Of a DNA stretch of 64,000 nt, positions 52,259 through 61,137 are shown piece by piece. The position numbers were made by a program, and so were the translations under genes. How positions within the stretch are numbered: position 1 is the stretch's first letter; each line of letters opens with the position of its first letter. The stretch is from Lactiplantibacillus dongliensis (GTDB taxonomy: Bacteria; Bacillota; Bacilli; Lactobacillales; Lactobacillaceae): NCBI RefSeq assembly GCF_005405105.1, contig NZ_BJDK01000011.1:1-64000 (forward strand). Direction: 5' to 3'. The notes under the pieces are model-generated. The model saw only the letters and a program-made list of their open reading frames with translations, searched no databases and was not told where the DNA came from.

Positions 52259-52720
52259 TTAGTATGGGCGGTGGCCGCCTTGTTTAACGGTAGTCCAATC
52301 AGCGGTCACCCGCTCGCTGACTTTCGCTAATAAGGCTGCTAACTGGTGGGCTTCATCGATCGATAAGTCCGCCAGCGCCACCTGATTGGAATAAGTATTT
52401 TCACGTTTGAGCTGCGGATAACGGGCTAATCCAGTCGCGGTGGGAAAAAGTTCTTTGTTTTTGCGATTGATTTTAGCGGCGTGTTTTTCAATCAAGCCTT
52501 GCGTCACCAGTTTTTGGACCGCCCGATTAGCCGTTGTACGGTCCACTCGCAATTGCTGGGCTAAGTGTTCCGTGATGATGCCAGGTTGTTCGCAGATGCG
52601 GACTAAGTAGAGGTATTGGCCCTTGGTTAAGGCCAAAGCTTGAAATTCAACGTTGCTGATGGCATCCAAAGCCCGCGCAATCGTCCCAATTTGGCGTAAA
52701 ACGTCTGGTTGCGTCATCAT
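52259..52720 (-). CDS. MarR-family regulator
   Basis: 153 aa from ATG 52720 behind GGAGG. Winged helix: LTKGQYLYLVRICEQPGIITEHLAQQL, then VDRTTANRAVQKLVTQGLIEK, with the wing NRKNKELFPTATG. Co-oriented with the GNAT gene 21 bp later. It likely autoregulates this pair; the ligand is unknown. Confidence 0.9.
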   Translation of the reverse strand: MMTQPDVLRQIGTIARALDAISNVEFQALALTKGQYLYLVRICEQPGIITEHLAQQLRVDRTTANRAVQKLVTQGLIEKHAAKINRKNKELFPTATGLARYPQLKRENTYSNQVALADLSIDEAHQLAALLAKVSERVTADWTTVKQGGHRPY

Positions 52721-52833
52721 GGTCACCCTCCTTTGATTAGAATAAAATCCAGTTTACAATTATTTTGCTGTACTTGCAATAAAAATATTAATAATTAGTG
52801 CCAGTTAAGTGGTCGTCAGCTAAAGTCGCACAC

Positions 52834-52890
52834 AAAAAGACAGTCAGTAATTTAAGCAGATCATCTGCTTAGATCACTGACTGTCTTTTT
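52834..52890. terminator. bidirectional terminator
   Basis: AAAAAGACAGTCAGT...ACTGACTGTCTTTTT with a nested TAAGCAGAT/ATCTGCTTA stem; a nearly perfect 57-nt hairpin downstream of the second MarR gene. Confidence 0.85.
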
Positions 52891-52901
52891 AATTAAGCGC
52901 A

Positions 52902-53318
52902 TCATTTTAAATTAGTCATTAATTTATGCACGAGCTTGGTCATGGTCGCCCATTCTTCATCACTGAGTTGAGCTTTGTCGACCAAAGTTTCTGGTAAATC
53001 GCTAATGGCGGCTCGCTTAGCGCGACCGGCCGCGGTGATGGCGACTTTAACTTGACGTTCATCGGCTTCACTGCGATGACGACTAACGAGACCGTCTTGA
53101 TCCATCCGTTTGAGTAATGGCGTCACGGTCCCGGTGCTGAGGTCGAGCCAATGACCAATGGCTTTGACGGTTAGTGCGGGTTGCTCGCTTAGAAGCACTA
53201 AGACGAGGTATTGCGGATAAGTGATGGCTTGCGCGGCAAGTTCCGGTTGATAAGCCCGTTGAATTGCCCGCGAAGTCACATACATTAAGAAACAAAAATG
53301 ATCTTCTAATTTACGCAT
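52902..53318 (-). CDS. MarR-family regulator (second)
   Basis: 138 aa. Winged helix: TYPQYLVLVLLSEQPALTVKAIGHWLDL, then STGTVTPLLKRMDQDGLVSR, with HRSEADERQVKVAITAAG as the wing. A cysteine in EDHFCFLMYV near the N-terminus fits the one-Cys OhrR/peroxide-sensor type, although no ohr gene is adjacent. It ends at a strong terminator. Operators at 53350-53394 upstream point to autoregulation. Confidence 0.85.
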   Translation of the reverse strand: MRKLEDHFCFLMYVTSRAIQRAYQPELAAQAITYPQYLVLVLLSEQPALTVKAIGHWLDLSTGTVTPLLKRMDQDGLVSRHRSEADERQVKVAITAAGRAKRAAISDLPETLVDKAQLSDEEWATMTKLVHKLMTNLK

Positions 53319-53349
53319 AGCGTTGAGGGGACCCTCCTTTAAAACGGGT

Positions 53350-53394
53350 AAGTGTAATTATATAACACTTGCTGCTTTTATACAATTCAATTGT
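53350..53394 (-). promoter_or_regulatory. promoter and operator of the MarR gene
   Basis: Leftward -35 TTGTAT, 17 bp spacer and TATAAT. The dyad ACAATT-C-AATTGT (53382-53394) overlaps the -35, and AAGTGT...ACACTT (53350-53370) spans the -10. Both fit MarR-type autorepression. No gene is seen in the rest of 53,319-53,602. Confidence 0.6.
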
Positions 53395-53602
53395 TAACAA
53401 CTAATCAACTGATTACTGAACTTAATCAGCTTGTATTATAGCATCCCCAAGCCTGCAACCTAGTAGCGAGTGACTTGAATCCGGCGATTTAGTTAGTATT
53501 TTACAACTTAGATTGAAAGGAATTTGTGTTAATTAATAGCGACCGATTGATTTTAGTTTGGTGATGCCTTATTTTGGGCTGGCCTGCTGGCACGTCTAAC
53601 TC

Positions 53603-53637
53603 AAAACCCCCGCTAAGCTTAATTTAGCGGGGGGTTT
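53603..53637 (-). terminator. terminator of the YolD-type gene
   Basis: AAACCCCCCGCTAA...TTAGCGGGGGTTTT on the minus strand. It overlaps the last codons of the YolD-like gene. Confidence 0.8.
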
Positions 53638-54037
53638 GAGTTGAATCAGTGGTCGTTGTCAGTTCAACATGCCGAATATTGTCTAATGCGATTAGCTGCC
53701 AACCAGCTAGCACAATATTTGTTTCGTAATAGCCCGTCACTAGCCCCACGACATCGGGCAATAAGTGGCCATCACGGTCGCGTTCGTTCAGTTGGATGCT
53801 GACCGGCTGGTTTTTAAGATAGGCCTGTTGCAGGTAATCAGTCTTGACAGTCAACGACTGAACTGGCTTTTCAGGATAATGTTGAGCCTGCTGAGCCCGT
53901 TGCTTTTTTAAGGCGCTAGTATGATCACTTAAGTAGAACCCTTGCCACTTCACCATACCGCGGTCTTGGTAAACATGGTCGAAGAACTCTTGGACGACCT
54001 GAATATCAAATGATGATTTAGCCTTACTCATAGCCAT
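53624..54037 (-). CDS. YolD-like protein
   Basis: 137 aa. Pattern RGMVKWQGFYLSDHTSALKK at the N-terminus (R-G-x-x-K-W-x-x-x-x-L-x-x-H) is the YolD start. YolD genes form SOS-induced operons with UvrX-type polymerases in bacilli and lactobacilli. Overlaps the preceding gene by 14 bp. Likely a polymerase accessory protein; the biochemical role is not established. Confidence 0.75.
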   Translation of the reverse strand: MAMSKAKSSFDIQVVQEFFDHVYQDRGMVKWQGFYLSDHTSALKKQRAQQAQHYPEKPVQSLTVKTDYLQQAYLKNQPVSIQLNERDRDGHLLPDVVGLVTGYYETNIVLAGWQLIALDNIRHVELTTTTDSTQTPR

Positions 54038-54344
54038 GCTTCTTTCTTTGAATCAGCCGTTGACTTTGCGGCCAATATTGGTCGGTAAAACCGTCGTATT
54101 CGATGGTGAGTTGCGTCAGCTGCTGCAAGTCGTGAACGACCGTTTCCAGGTAAGCCAGCTCATAGGTTTTGATCGTATGTAACGGAATTGACCGCAACCG
54201 TTGCCATTTACGCTGGTGGTTGAAAAAGACGTTGTAGTAACCGCCGTAATGATTGTCAACAATCTGTAGCCAGTAACGGCTTTGACTGACCGGCTTAAAT
54301 TGCGCGGTTAAGCGGTCGTTAATTATGCGGACATCTTTATTCAT
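54024..54344 (-). CDS. hypothetical protein in the uvrX operon
   Basis: 106 aa from ATG 54344, 8 bp after GGAGG; its RBS lies in the 3' end of the polymerase gene. Basic and aromatic-rich (RLTAQFKPVSQSRYWLQIVDNHYGGYYNVFFNHQRKWQRLR). No known domain. It overlaps the polymerase (stop 54337) and the YolD gene, so all three are translationally coupled in one SOS operon. Confidence 0.7.
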   Translation of the reverse strand: MNKDVRIINDRLTAQFKPVSQSRYWLQIVDNHYGGYYNVFFNHQRKWQRLRSIPLHTIKTYELAYLETVVHDLQQLTQLTIEYDGFTDQYWPQSQRLIQRKKHGYE

Positions 54345-55647
54345 AAGCATTTCCTCCATTATGGCCCCCGACAAGTGATGCTCGGCGAATCGCAGTGCCA
54401 CCAGGTAATAGACTGCTGGTGTAGACTAACTTGGTGAAGCCGAACCGGGCGCGAACATGATCGACGACTAAGGCGATGCGGTCAGCTTTGACTTGTTGCT
54501 CAACGCCAGTGAATAGGCTCAGTTGTTGGCCCTGTTTGGGGCTAAGCTTGGATGCATAGACAGCTAAGTTGCGAATGGCTTGACCATCCCAATGCTGCCG
54601 AAAGAGTCGCAATAAGGTCTGGGTCAAGACGGGATCACGATCGGTCGGGTCGATGCGCACTGCTTGGGTCCAACCGGCCCGGCCATCAGTGGGACTAGCT
54701 GCATAGGCAAAGCCGACTGACAAGGAAACGGTACTCGTTAATTGGTGATGATGTCGCAACCGCGAAGCCACTTGTTCCCCGACTTCTTTAATGACCGTTT
54801 CAATTTCCTTGGGTTGGGTATAATCTCGCGGTAAGACTTGTGAATTACCGAGACTGGCTTCTTTGGGGCCGGTCTGTTCGCTAACTTGCGAGCGGTCGAT
54901 GCCCCACGCTACGGCGAAAAGCTGCATACCTATGAGACCTAGTTGTTGCTTAAGTAAGTACGGATTAGCATGCGCTAAGTCGTTCATATTATAGATGCCC
55001 AGCCGATTGAGCCGGTTAGCCGTGCGATGGCCGATACTCCAAACACTCGTTAGATCCTGGACGGACCAGATTAGTTGTGGCACGGTATCATAGTGGATTT
55101 CACCGATTAAATCGGGGGTATGCTTGGCGTATAGGTCTAAGGCTAACTTAGCTTGCACGGGATTGTCACCGATGCCAACGGTGGTGTAGAGGCCCAATTC
55201 GTGGCGAATCGTGTGTTGAATTCGTTTGGCGACAGCGCGGGGGCTATCACCGAAGAGATGCCAGGAATGGGTTAAATCCAGAATTGATTCATCGATCGAA
55301 TAAGGCAGTAAATCACAGTCAGCGACAAAGCGGTTAAAGATTGCGTTGATTTGCAAGTTACGTTTGATGTATAGGTTCATTCGCGGCGGCACAACAACTA
55401 ATTGCGGGTCATTCGGTAAATCTCGTTGACGGGAGACGTTGGCTTGCAAGTGGTAAAGCTTTTTGGCCTCTGGGGACGTTGCCAACACTAAGCCGCCATT
55501 TGTATTGTCAGTTTCAGACATCACCACTAGTGGGACCTTCAATGGATTATAGCCGCGTTCGACACATTCACAACTGGCATAAAAGGATTTGTTATCAATT
55601 AAAAAGTACACGCCGTGCGGTTCTTGTCGATAATCTAAAGTTTGCAT
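54337..55647 (-). CDS. uvrX: Y-family DNA polymerase (UvrX/UmuC type)
   Basis: 436 aa. Y-family core: VYFLIDNKSFYASCECVERG (metal Asp), LATSPEAKKLYHLQANVSR, YSIDESILDLT (second acidic cluster) and GIGDNPVQAKLALDLYAK, with the helix-hairpin-helix segment WSIGHRTANRLNRLGI. QQLSLF near the C-terminus is a beta-clamp binding motif. Error-prone translesion synthesis; related to UvrX of Bacillus phage SPbeta. Expression is controlled by an SOS box at 55687. Confidence 0.93.
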   Translation of the reverse strand: MQTLDYRQEPHGVYFLIDNKSFYASCECVERGYNPLKVPLVVMSETDNTNGGLVLATSPEAKKLYHLQANVSRQRDLPNDPQLVVVPPRMNLYIKRNLQINAIFNRFVADCDLLPYSIDESILDLTHSWHLFGDSPRAVAKRIQHTIRHELGLYTTVGIGDNPVQAKLALDLYAKHTPDLIGEIHYDTVPQLIWSVQDLTSVWSIGHRTANRLNRLGIYNMNDLAHANPYLLKQQLGLIGMQLFAVAWGIDRSQVSEQTGPKEASLGNSQVLPRDYTQPKEIETVIKEVGEQVASRLRHHHQLTSTVSLSVGFAYAASPTDGRAGWTQAVRIDPTDRDPVLTQTLLRLFRQHWDGQAIRNLAVYASKLSPKQGQQLSLFTGVEQQVKADRIALVVDHVRARFGFTKLVYTSSLLPGGTAIRRASLVGGHNGGNAYE

Positions 55648-55678
55648 TGCCCCAACCCCCTATCGGTTAATTGCTTTT

Positions 55679-55700
55679 ATTATACACGAACGTGTGTTCT
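55679..55700 (-). promoter_or_regulatory. LexA (SOS) box and promoter of the uvrX operon
   Basis: CGAACGTGTGTTCT (55687-55700) matches the consensus CGAAC-RNRY-GTTYG at 13 of 14 positions. It overlaps the -35/-10 spacer of a leftward promoter whose -10 is TATAAT (55679-55684). About 40 bp upstream of uvrX. The rest of the gap to 55,949 shows only a TATACT-type -10 near 55863 for the EAL operon. Confidence 0.85.
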
Positions 55701-55949
55701 TTTGAAAGTAAAAACTTTTATCAATCATCTTTGCTATTAAAAACCAGGTCAACAGAAATAGTGTATGGCTATTGTATGTTCATTAGCTATACACTACTGT
55801 AAACAAGCACCACCCCGATCTTAATAGGTTTATTCGTCCATTGAAATGCCCGGCTTTAACGGCTATACTTTAAATAAAATTAGTCTAGTCAACTGTAAAT
55901 CGTTAAGTGAACTAACATAGTTTTGGCAACTAATAAGGATTTGATTAAG

Positions 55950-56780
55950 ATGTCATTAGCACAATTAGAAACGGTGCTTTTATGGGCGACTTTAGTGATT
56001 GCAATTGTTTTCGTTGGAACTGTTGTCTTCTACTATTGGTATTCTCGTAAAAGCTCTAATAATTACTTAGAAAATGACGCCATTGAGCTGCGGTACTTTA
56101 TCCAAAAGCAAGTCGACTACCGGGGCCAAGTGACGGGGTATGAATGTCTCTTGCGGCAGCATGATCCCGATGGGTCGTGGTCGTTACCGAAACAACTGGA
56201 TTCCCTGCCCTTGCAACGGGTTATTTTTTTACTTGATGATACTTTCAAGTCATTGCCCGAGGAACCGATCACTTTATCAATCAACTTAGAATACGATCAA
56301 ATCATCAGTCCGGATTTTCGGTATTTTGTTCGTTGGGCGTTATCGCGGATTGAACCGATGCATTTGGCGATTGAGTATACGCCACAGTTTCAACCCAAAC
56401 GGATCAACAAACCATTGTTTCGACGCCGGATTCGCGAAGCCCGGCAATATGGGATGACCTTTGGGATTGATAACGTGGGCTCTAGTTTGGACAGTCTGAA
56501 AAATATTGAATGGATGCTAAGTGATATTGATTCACTCAAGTGTTCCATGCGGAGCTTCCGTAAAGACGACCCGTCTGTCTGGCTAGATTTAAACTTACAG
56601 TTTTGGAACAAACTCTCAAAAGAAAATCATATTGATTTGATCCTCATGGGGATTGAAGATGCGGCGGATGAAAAATTAGCCGAACAGTTAAAGATTGATA
56701 TTCGGCAAGGCTACCTATTTGGCCGGCCAATTAATCCGGATATTAATGCAAAGAAAGGTGACGTTAATGGCGAAAACTAA
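55950..56780 (+). CDS. membrane-anchored EAL-like (c-di-GMP phosphodiesterase-type) protein
   Basis: 276 aa from ATG 55950 behind AAGGAT; a TTG at 55923 is less likely. One membrane helix (ETVLLWATLVIAIVFVGTVVFYYW), then an EAL domain. Seen: GYECLLR (E-x-L-x-R), SINLEYD (Asn), LAIEYTP (Glu), GIED (Glu) and RQGYLFGRP (Gln). The DDFGTG loop reads DNVGSS, so one metal-binding Asp is Asn, and the KID triad reads KCS. Probably a c-di-GMP receptor with weak or no phosphodiesterase activity. First gene of an exopolysaccharide operon. Confidence 0.8.
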   Translation: MSLAQLETVLLWATLVIAIVFVGTVVFYYWYSRKSSNNYLENDAIELRYFIQKQVDYRGQVTGYECLLRQHDPDGSWSLPKQLDSLPLQRVIFLLDDTFKSLPEEPITLSINLEYDQIISPDFRYFVRWALSRIEPMHLAIEYTPQFQPKRINKPLFRRRIREARQYGMTFGIDNVGSSLDSLKNIEWMLSDIDSLKCSMRSFRKDDPSVWLDLNLQFWNKLSKENHIDLILMGIEDAADEKLAEQLKIDIRQGYLFGRPINPDINAKKGDVNGEN

Positions 56781-57300
56781 AGCAACTGCGACTGAGCAAG
56801 CAGATGAACGGGCACGCCAGCAGCTTTACACCGATGCTTACTTTGAACACGGTCACTGGGGGTTAAAGCTTTGGCAGACATTGGTAGGCTTACTCGGTTG
56901 GGTCGCGGTGGTCATCCCGATAACGGTGACGGTCCTCTCAATCTGGTCGACTTACGATCCACGGGTCTTGCGAATTTGGTCCTATCAAGAAGGCGTTTTT
57001 GAATTTAAATTTATCGGGATTCTACTGCTCTTCTCATTTGTTTTAACGTCATTATTCGCAGTGACGATGACGATTATTCAAAACCGTAAGCGTGATCGCG
57101 TCGTTGAACAATGGCCGACGTATAATCCAATCAACCAGAAACGCCGACAAAAAGCGTTAGCCAAGTTTATGGATAATCGCTTTGGCGATGCAGAATCGCG
57201 GGAAAATACCCGTTACTATGAAGTGAAACCAGAACAAAATCTAGATACCGATGAGATTCAAAAATTATACGATGAACACGACATTAACGATTTAGACTAA
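56767..57300 (+). CDS. two-TM accessory protein of the synthase operon (PgaD-like)
   Basis: 177 aa from ATG 56767 with GAAAGGTGACG; overlaps the EAL gene by 14 bp. Two membrane helices (about 36-57 and 81-105) joined by an outside loop, then a charged cytoplasmic tail (NRKRDRVVEQWPTY... EQNLDTDEIQKLYDEHDIN). Size and layout recall PgaD, the c-di-GMP-responsive partner of PgaC, but sequence identity is not evident. Next to the GT2 synthase, 13 bp. Confidence 0.7.
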   Translation: MAKTKATATEQADERARQQLYTDAYFEHGHWGLKLWQTLVGLLGWVAVVIPITVTVLSIWSTYDPRVLRIWSYQEGVFEFKFIGILLLFSFVLTSLFAVTMTIIQNRKRDRVVEQWPTYNPINQKRRQKALAKFMDNRFGDAESRENTRYYEVKPEQNLDTDEIQKLYDEHDINDLD

Positions 57301-57313
57301 ACAGGAGTTATTA

Positions 57314-58639
57314 ATGGTAAATATTTTTATTAATCATATCTTAGAGGCAACACTGGGCCAGACGTTATTGAACGTCTTTTTATTGATCCTATGTTTATAT
57401 CCGGTGGTTGGCTCTTTTTTTTGGTTCGCGGGTGCGTTATCATATCGGTTTTTGAAGACTAATAAACGGGATACGGATTGGCAGTTGATTCCACCAGCCA
57501 AGCAGCCATTGATTACCATTATGATTCCCGCGCACAATGAAGAAGTCATGATTGAAGAAACGATTACTTACCTCTTTGAAGAACTTAATTATGAGAATTT
57601 TGAGGTCCTGGTGATGAACGATGGGTCAACCGACCGCACGGCTGAAATTATCGCGGCGTTACAGACTAAATATCCACGGTTACGAACGGTTAAGATTTTA
57701 AAAAATAAAGGGAAAGCGCACGCCTTTAACATCGGCATGTATTTTGCCAAAGGTGAGTATATCTTAAGTAACGATGCGGATACGATTCCTGAAAAAGATG
57801 CTTTGATGAAGTATATGAATTTCTTCGTGCACGACCGGGATATGAATACTTCCGCGGTGACGGCTAATATGGACGTTCAAAACCGGACGAAATTATTAGG
57901 CAAATCGCAAACGGTCGAATTCTCAAGTATTGTTGGTGTTATCAAGCGTAGCCAAACGTTGATTAATGATTCTATGTATGCTTATAGTGGTGCTAATACG
58001 TTATATAAGAAGAGTTTCTTGATTGACGTGGGTGGTTTTCGGCAGAATCGAGCCACCGAAGATATCAGCATTGCTTGGGATCACCAAATGGTGGGCGCAG
58101 TGCCCCGCTTCGCGCCAAATATTGTCTTTCATATGAATGTTCCCGAAACTATTCATGATCTTTATAAGCAACGCAAACGCTGGGCCCAAGGCGGGACTGA
58201 AGTCTGGTTAACGAACATTAAAAAGTTCATCTTTCATCCGATTCAACGGCGGTACCAGATTTCGATGTTCGTGGACTCCACGTTATCGATTATCTGGTCG
58301 TTCTTCTTCGTGATTACGACGGTGATGTTCATCGCGTTGATGCTTTATTTCTTGTTTACGGGTAATTATGAACGGATCTTCCATGGCCTGATGATCTCAT
58401 TTGTCTTTGTGACCTTTGAATTAATGGCCGGATTTATGCAACTACTGGCCGCATTGCTACTAGACCATCGCGGCGCTAAGCTGAAATACTGGTTCTTTGC
58501 CCCACTATATATGTTGTTTTATTGGATGGTTAATCCGGTGACGGTGGTTATGACGTTTATCCCCGCACTAAAGACCATCCTGGGCTTTGGTTCCGGTACC
58601 TGGGTTAGTCCGGAACGGAAGTCGTTACAGAAAAAGTGA
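57314..58639 (+). CDS. processive GT2 polysaccharide synthase (PgaC/BcsA-like)
   Basis: 441 aa. N-terminal helix pair; GT2 core with VLVMNDGSTDRTAE, LSNDADT (DxD), TEDISIAWDHQM (ED base) and YKQRKRWAQGG (Q-x-x-RW); three or four C-terminal membrane helices, ending WVSPERKSLQKK. PgaC-type enzymes polymerise N-acetylglucosamine or similar sugars and export the chain. No PilZ domain and no PgaB-type deacetylase in the operon, so control by c-di-GMP would come from the EAL-like and two-TM proteins. Confidence 0.88.
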   Translation: MVNIFINHILEATLGQTLLNVFLLILCLYPVVGSFFWFAGALSYRFLKTNKRDTDWQLIPPAKQPLITIMIPAHNEEVMIEETITYLFEELNYENFEVLVMNDGSTDRTAEIIAALQTKYPRLRTVKILKNKGKAHAFNIGMYFAKGEYILSNDADTIPEKDALMKYMNFFVHDRDMNTSAVTANMDVQNRTKLLGKSQTVEFSSIVGVIKRSQTLINDSMYAYSGANTLYKKSFLIDVGGFRQNRATEDISIAWDHQMVGAVPRFAPNIVFHMNVPETIHDLYKQRKRWAQGGTEVWLTNIKKFIFHPIQRRYQISMFVDSTLSIIWSFFFVITTVMFIALMLYFLFTGNYERIFHGLMISFVFVTFELMAGFMQLLAALLLDHRGAKLKYWFFAPLYMLFYWMVNPVTVVMTFIPALKTILGFGSGTWVSPERKSLQKK

Positions 58640-58674
58640 GTGTGTTTTTAAGGTCTGAAGTAGGCCACATATAC

Positions 58675-58713
58675 AAAGGAAGAGGCTTTCCAAAAGGAGA
58701 GCCTCTTTCTTTG
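58675..58713 (+). terminator. terminator of the polysaccharide synthase operon
   Basis: AAAGGAAGAGGCT pairs with AGCCTCTTTCTTT (one mismatch). Confidence 0.8.
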
Positions 58714-58729
58714 TACTATAAACTTTCAA

Positions 58730-59375
58730 TCAATCAGTCGTTTTCTTGTGTGCTATATATGAAATGTAAGCTTGTTCCTTAGGTGTTAACTGATTTATCT
58801 TCCCCGTTACTAAATTCTTATCAACGATTGCAATAACGTCAAATAGTTGTGTTCTTAAGGTGTTAGATTTTCCCTGCTGATTTTGAAGATTAAGCAAGGA
58901 GAGTGGGATAAAGTGTTAGTCCTCTTCGTTAAGTGCAATACCCTAGTTTTTAGCAAGTGATCATAAGTTAATCTAAGAAATGAGCCATTGCTGGTAAGTT
59001 CTAACTTTGCTTCATTTAATTCTTGAATCGCTGTAATAATTTTTAATTTTTGAAAAGTTGAACCATCATTTTTTACTTTAATAAAGTCCATCGAAAGTTT
59101 GTTGTTAATTGCCTTATCCCAAAATCTACTAGCACCACCTTGATACGTAACACCACAGAGATGCGTAAAGTTATTCTTAGTGAACCTGACATCTAGCCAT
59201 TTAATACTACTTCCGTTTTTATAGAAAAAGTAACGTGATTTTCCAATTAAATTTTTGAAAATAAATTGTTGTGCTTGATATATTTTGGGAAGTTCATTAA
59301 TAAACTGTCGTTTTTTTTTGGTGTCAAACTATGAATGTTTGCGACGTTTGGCTTGTCTGACTTGTTTTTGGTCAT
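58730..59375 (-). pseudogene. PBECR4-like nuclease pseudogene
   Basis: Reading in three pieces gives a phage-Barnase-EndoU-ColicinE5/RelE-type (PBECR4) protein of about 210 aa. Start MTKNKSDKPNVANIHSLTPK at 59375 behind GAGGAGAAGT. Core KNNFTHLCGVTYQGGASRFW, NKLSMDFIKVKNDGS and KLKIITAIQELNEAKLEL. C-terminus GIALNEED, HFIPLSLLNLQNQQGKS, ending AHKKTTD at 58730. The first break is at an A9 tract (plus-strand T9 59311-59319), where a tenth A would restore frame. Later there are a second frame change and in-frame stops. Confidence 0.72.
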
Positions 59376-59393
59376 ACTTCTCCTCATAAGAAA

Positions 59394-59540
59394 AGGTCAT
59401 TGACACCAGTTAACCTGATGTCAATGACCTAATGAAAAACAGGTTTTTTGTCCCCAGCGGACGGGGCTAGCAGCAGAACCACTAGCAAAATTATCTGGTC
59501 TTTAGGTTGCCTGACCAACCAGAAGCTTAAACACTTCTGC
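59394..59540. promoter_or_regulatory. hairpin-rich region upstream of the PBECR4-like gene
   Basis: Perfect 12 bp arms AGGTCATTGACA (59394-59405)/TGTCAATGACCT (59419-59430), then smaller hairpins GCTAG...CTAGC (59466-59486), TCTGGT...ACCAGA (59494-59523) and CAGAAG-N8-CTTCTG (59520-59539). No ORF is credible in 59,376-59,761. The first dyad fits an operator; the rest may be a structured leader. Confidence 0.45.
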
Positions 59541-59761
59541 TTACCTTCTACATGTAATATACAGTGTTTCGTTTCGAGAGTAAACGGATTTGGTTTAAAA
59601 AAACAGAACTATTTAGTAAGTATGAGTCAAATGAAAACAAGAAATTCAACCTAAAATCTTTTCACTAGTCAAACCGATTGAGCAGTCGCTTTGACCAGCT
59701 TTCACGGTTGAAAATTGCTATACTTGTATTAGGAAATTTACAGAATGGTGTGTGAACAAGC

Positions 59762-61111
59762 TTGGAAAAATTACGACCTTCATTTTTAGAGGTGTCAATT
59801 GCCACCTTGAACTTTTTAGCCAATATTGGCATCGTCTTACCGTATGTTTTGATTCTATTCAAGTATCAACAGACCCACAGCGTTAATTACCTCGTGGCGA
59901 TTATCGTCTTTTACGTCGCGCGGGCAGCCAGCATCTTTTCGACTAAGCGCTTGAATCTGAAGTCGAGTACCTACCTGTTAATGTGTCTGTGGTTAGGCGT
60001 GATTGGTAGTGTGATTTATAGCGTCACCAGCAATCTCGGCTGGCTAATTGCCGGGGTACTTTGCTTAGGTTATACATCCGCGAACATCTGGCCCTACTTC
60101 TTAACGATTAAGCTGCATCTGACTACAAATACTGACTTTAAGTTAAAACGCTTGTATTGGGTCATCTTTGCAGCCTTGGCGTTACTGTTTGTGGCGGATT
60201 TCAAGTTTGATTTGCAATATCGGCTTGCCTTCGTGATTTTAGCTATTTTATTTCTAATTACCATACCAGCGGGTCGGTTGTTAAATCAATTTTCATTAGC
60301 CTTTTACGACCGCCAAGCCCCAACCAAACGGGCACCGCTTAAATTATGGCGTATCGGGCTATTTGTCATCCTATTCGGTGCGATGGGCTTGTTGACACTC
60401 TTACGGAAAGCCAGCTTGTCGATTGCCCTGCCGTATGTCCTAGCTGTGGTGGTCCTCGCGATTGTGATCTTAAATATTGAACTAGCGGCGGACTGGCGGG
60501 CGATGCCGGCCAACAAGTTACGCATTGTGAATCGAGGCTTTCTAGTGAGCTTGGTCTTGCTCTATAACAGTTTCTTTGCTTACTTTATCTTGGGAAAAAA
60601 CGGGATGTACTTGGCTTTTGCGATGTACCTACTAGGGTTCGAAGCGGGCCGACCGCTGTTTAAGTTGATTGGCCATCAGGTCGATGCACATGCGCAACGC
60701 GATGCCCGGCTAGCCCTGATTGGCGGTCATTTACTCATTTTGACCACGATACCAGTCTTGTATCTGATTGGCTTGCTACTGATTGCGTTGTACGTTGGTT
60801 ATGAGAATCCAGCGATTAATACGAGTGTTTATACCGATAAAGCGAATGATCCTGATTTAGCGATTATTAATAAGTATCGCTTTTCAACGTATGGGGGCTT
60901 GTTATGTCAGTTATGCTTCTTTGGCTTACTAGTGGCCACCAGTGCCATCAATCAATTGAAGCTAATGGCTTTCTTCAATCCTAACAGCCCGGCTTTAAAG
61001 CTGACTTACCTACACACGTTAACGTGGCCGCTAGTTAGCTTATCATTATTAATGTCAATCATGACAATTTATGGACAACGGTTCTTTAAACGTCAATCAC
61101 ACGCGGCATAA
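59762..61111 (+). CDS. polytopic membrane protein, MFS-like
   Basis: 449 aa with TTG start (weak RBS GGTGTGTG). Twelve hydrophobic helices; the cytoplasmic loops contain basic clusters (KLRIVNRGF, YDRQAPTKRAP). No A-motif of the classic MFS is clear, but the 6+6 layout and the segment GYTSANIWPYFLTIKL resemble uncharacterised lactobacillus MFS-type permeases. 26 bp before lctP in the same orientation; substrate unknown. Confidence 0.7.
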   Translation: MEKLRPSFLEVSIATLNFLANIGIVLPYVLILFKYQQTHSVNYLVAIIVFYVARAASIFSTKRLNLKSSTYLLMCLWLGVIGSVIYSVTSNLGWLIAGVLCLGYTSANIWPYFLTIKLHLTTNTDFKLKRLYWVIFAALALLFVADFKFDLQYRLAFVILAILFLITIPAGRLLNQFSLAFYDRQAPTKRAPLKLWRIGLFVILFGAMGLLTLLRKASLSIALPYVLAVVVLAIVILNIELAADWRAMPANKLRIVNRGFLVSLVLLYNSFFAYFILGKNGMYLAFAMYLLGFEAGRPLFKLIGHQVDAHAQRDARLALIGGHLLILTTIPVLYLIGLLLIALYVGYENPAINTSVYTDKANDPDLAIINKYRFSTYGGLLCQLCFFGLLVATSAINQLKLMAFFNPNSPALKLTYLHTLTWPLVSLSLLMSIMTIYGQRFFKRQSHAA

Positions 61112-61137
61112 GTGAATTAAATTAGGAGGTTGAAAGC

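Noticed and set aside
59448-59654. 68-aa plus-strand ORF in the hairpin-rich gap
   Set aside because: No RBS, unusual composition, lies over hairpins; not a credible protein.
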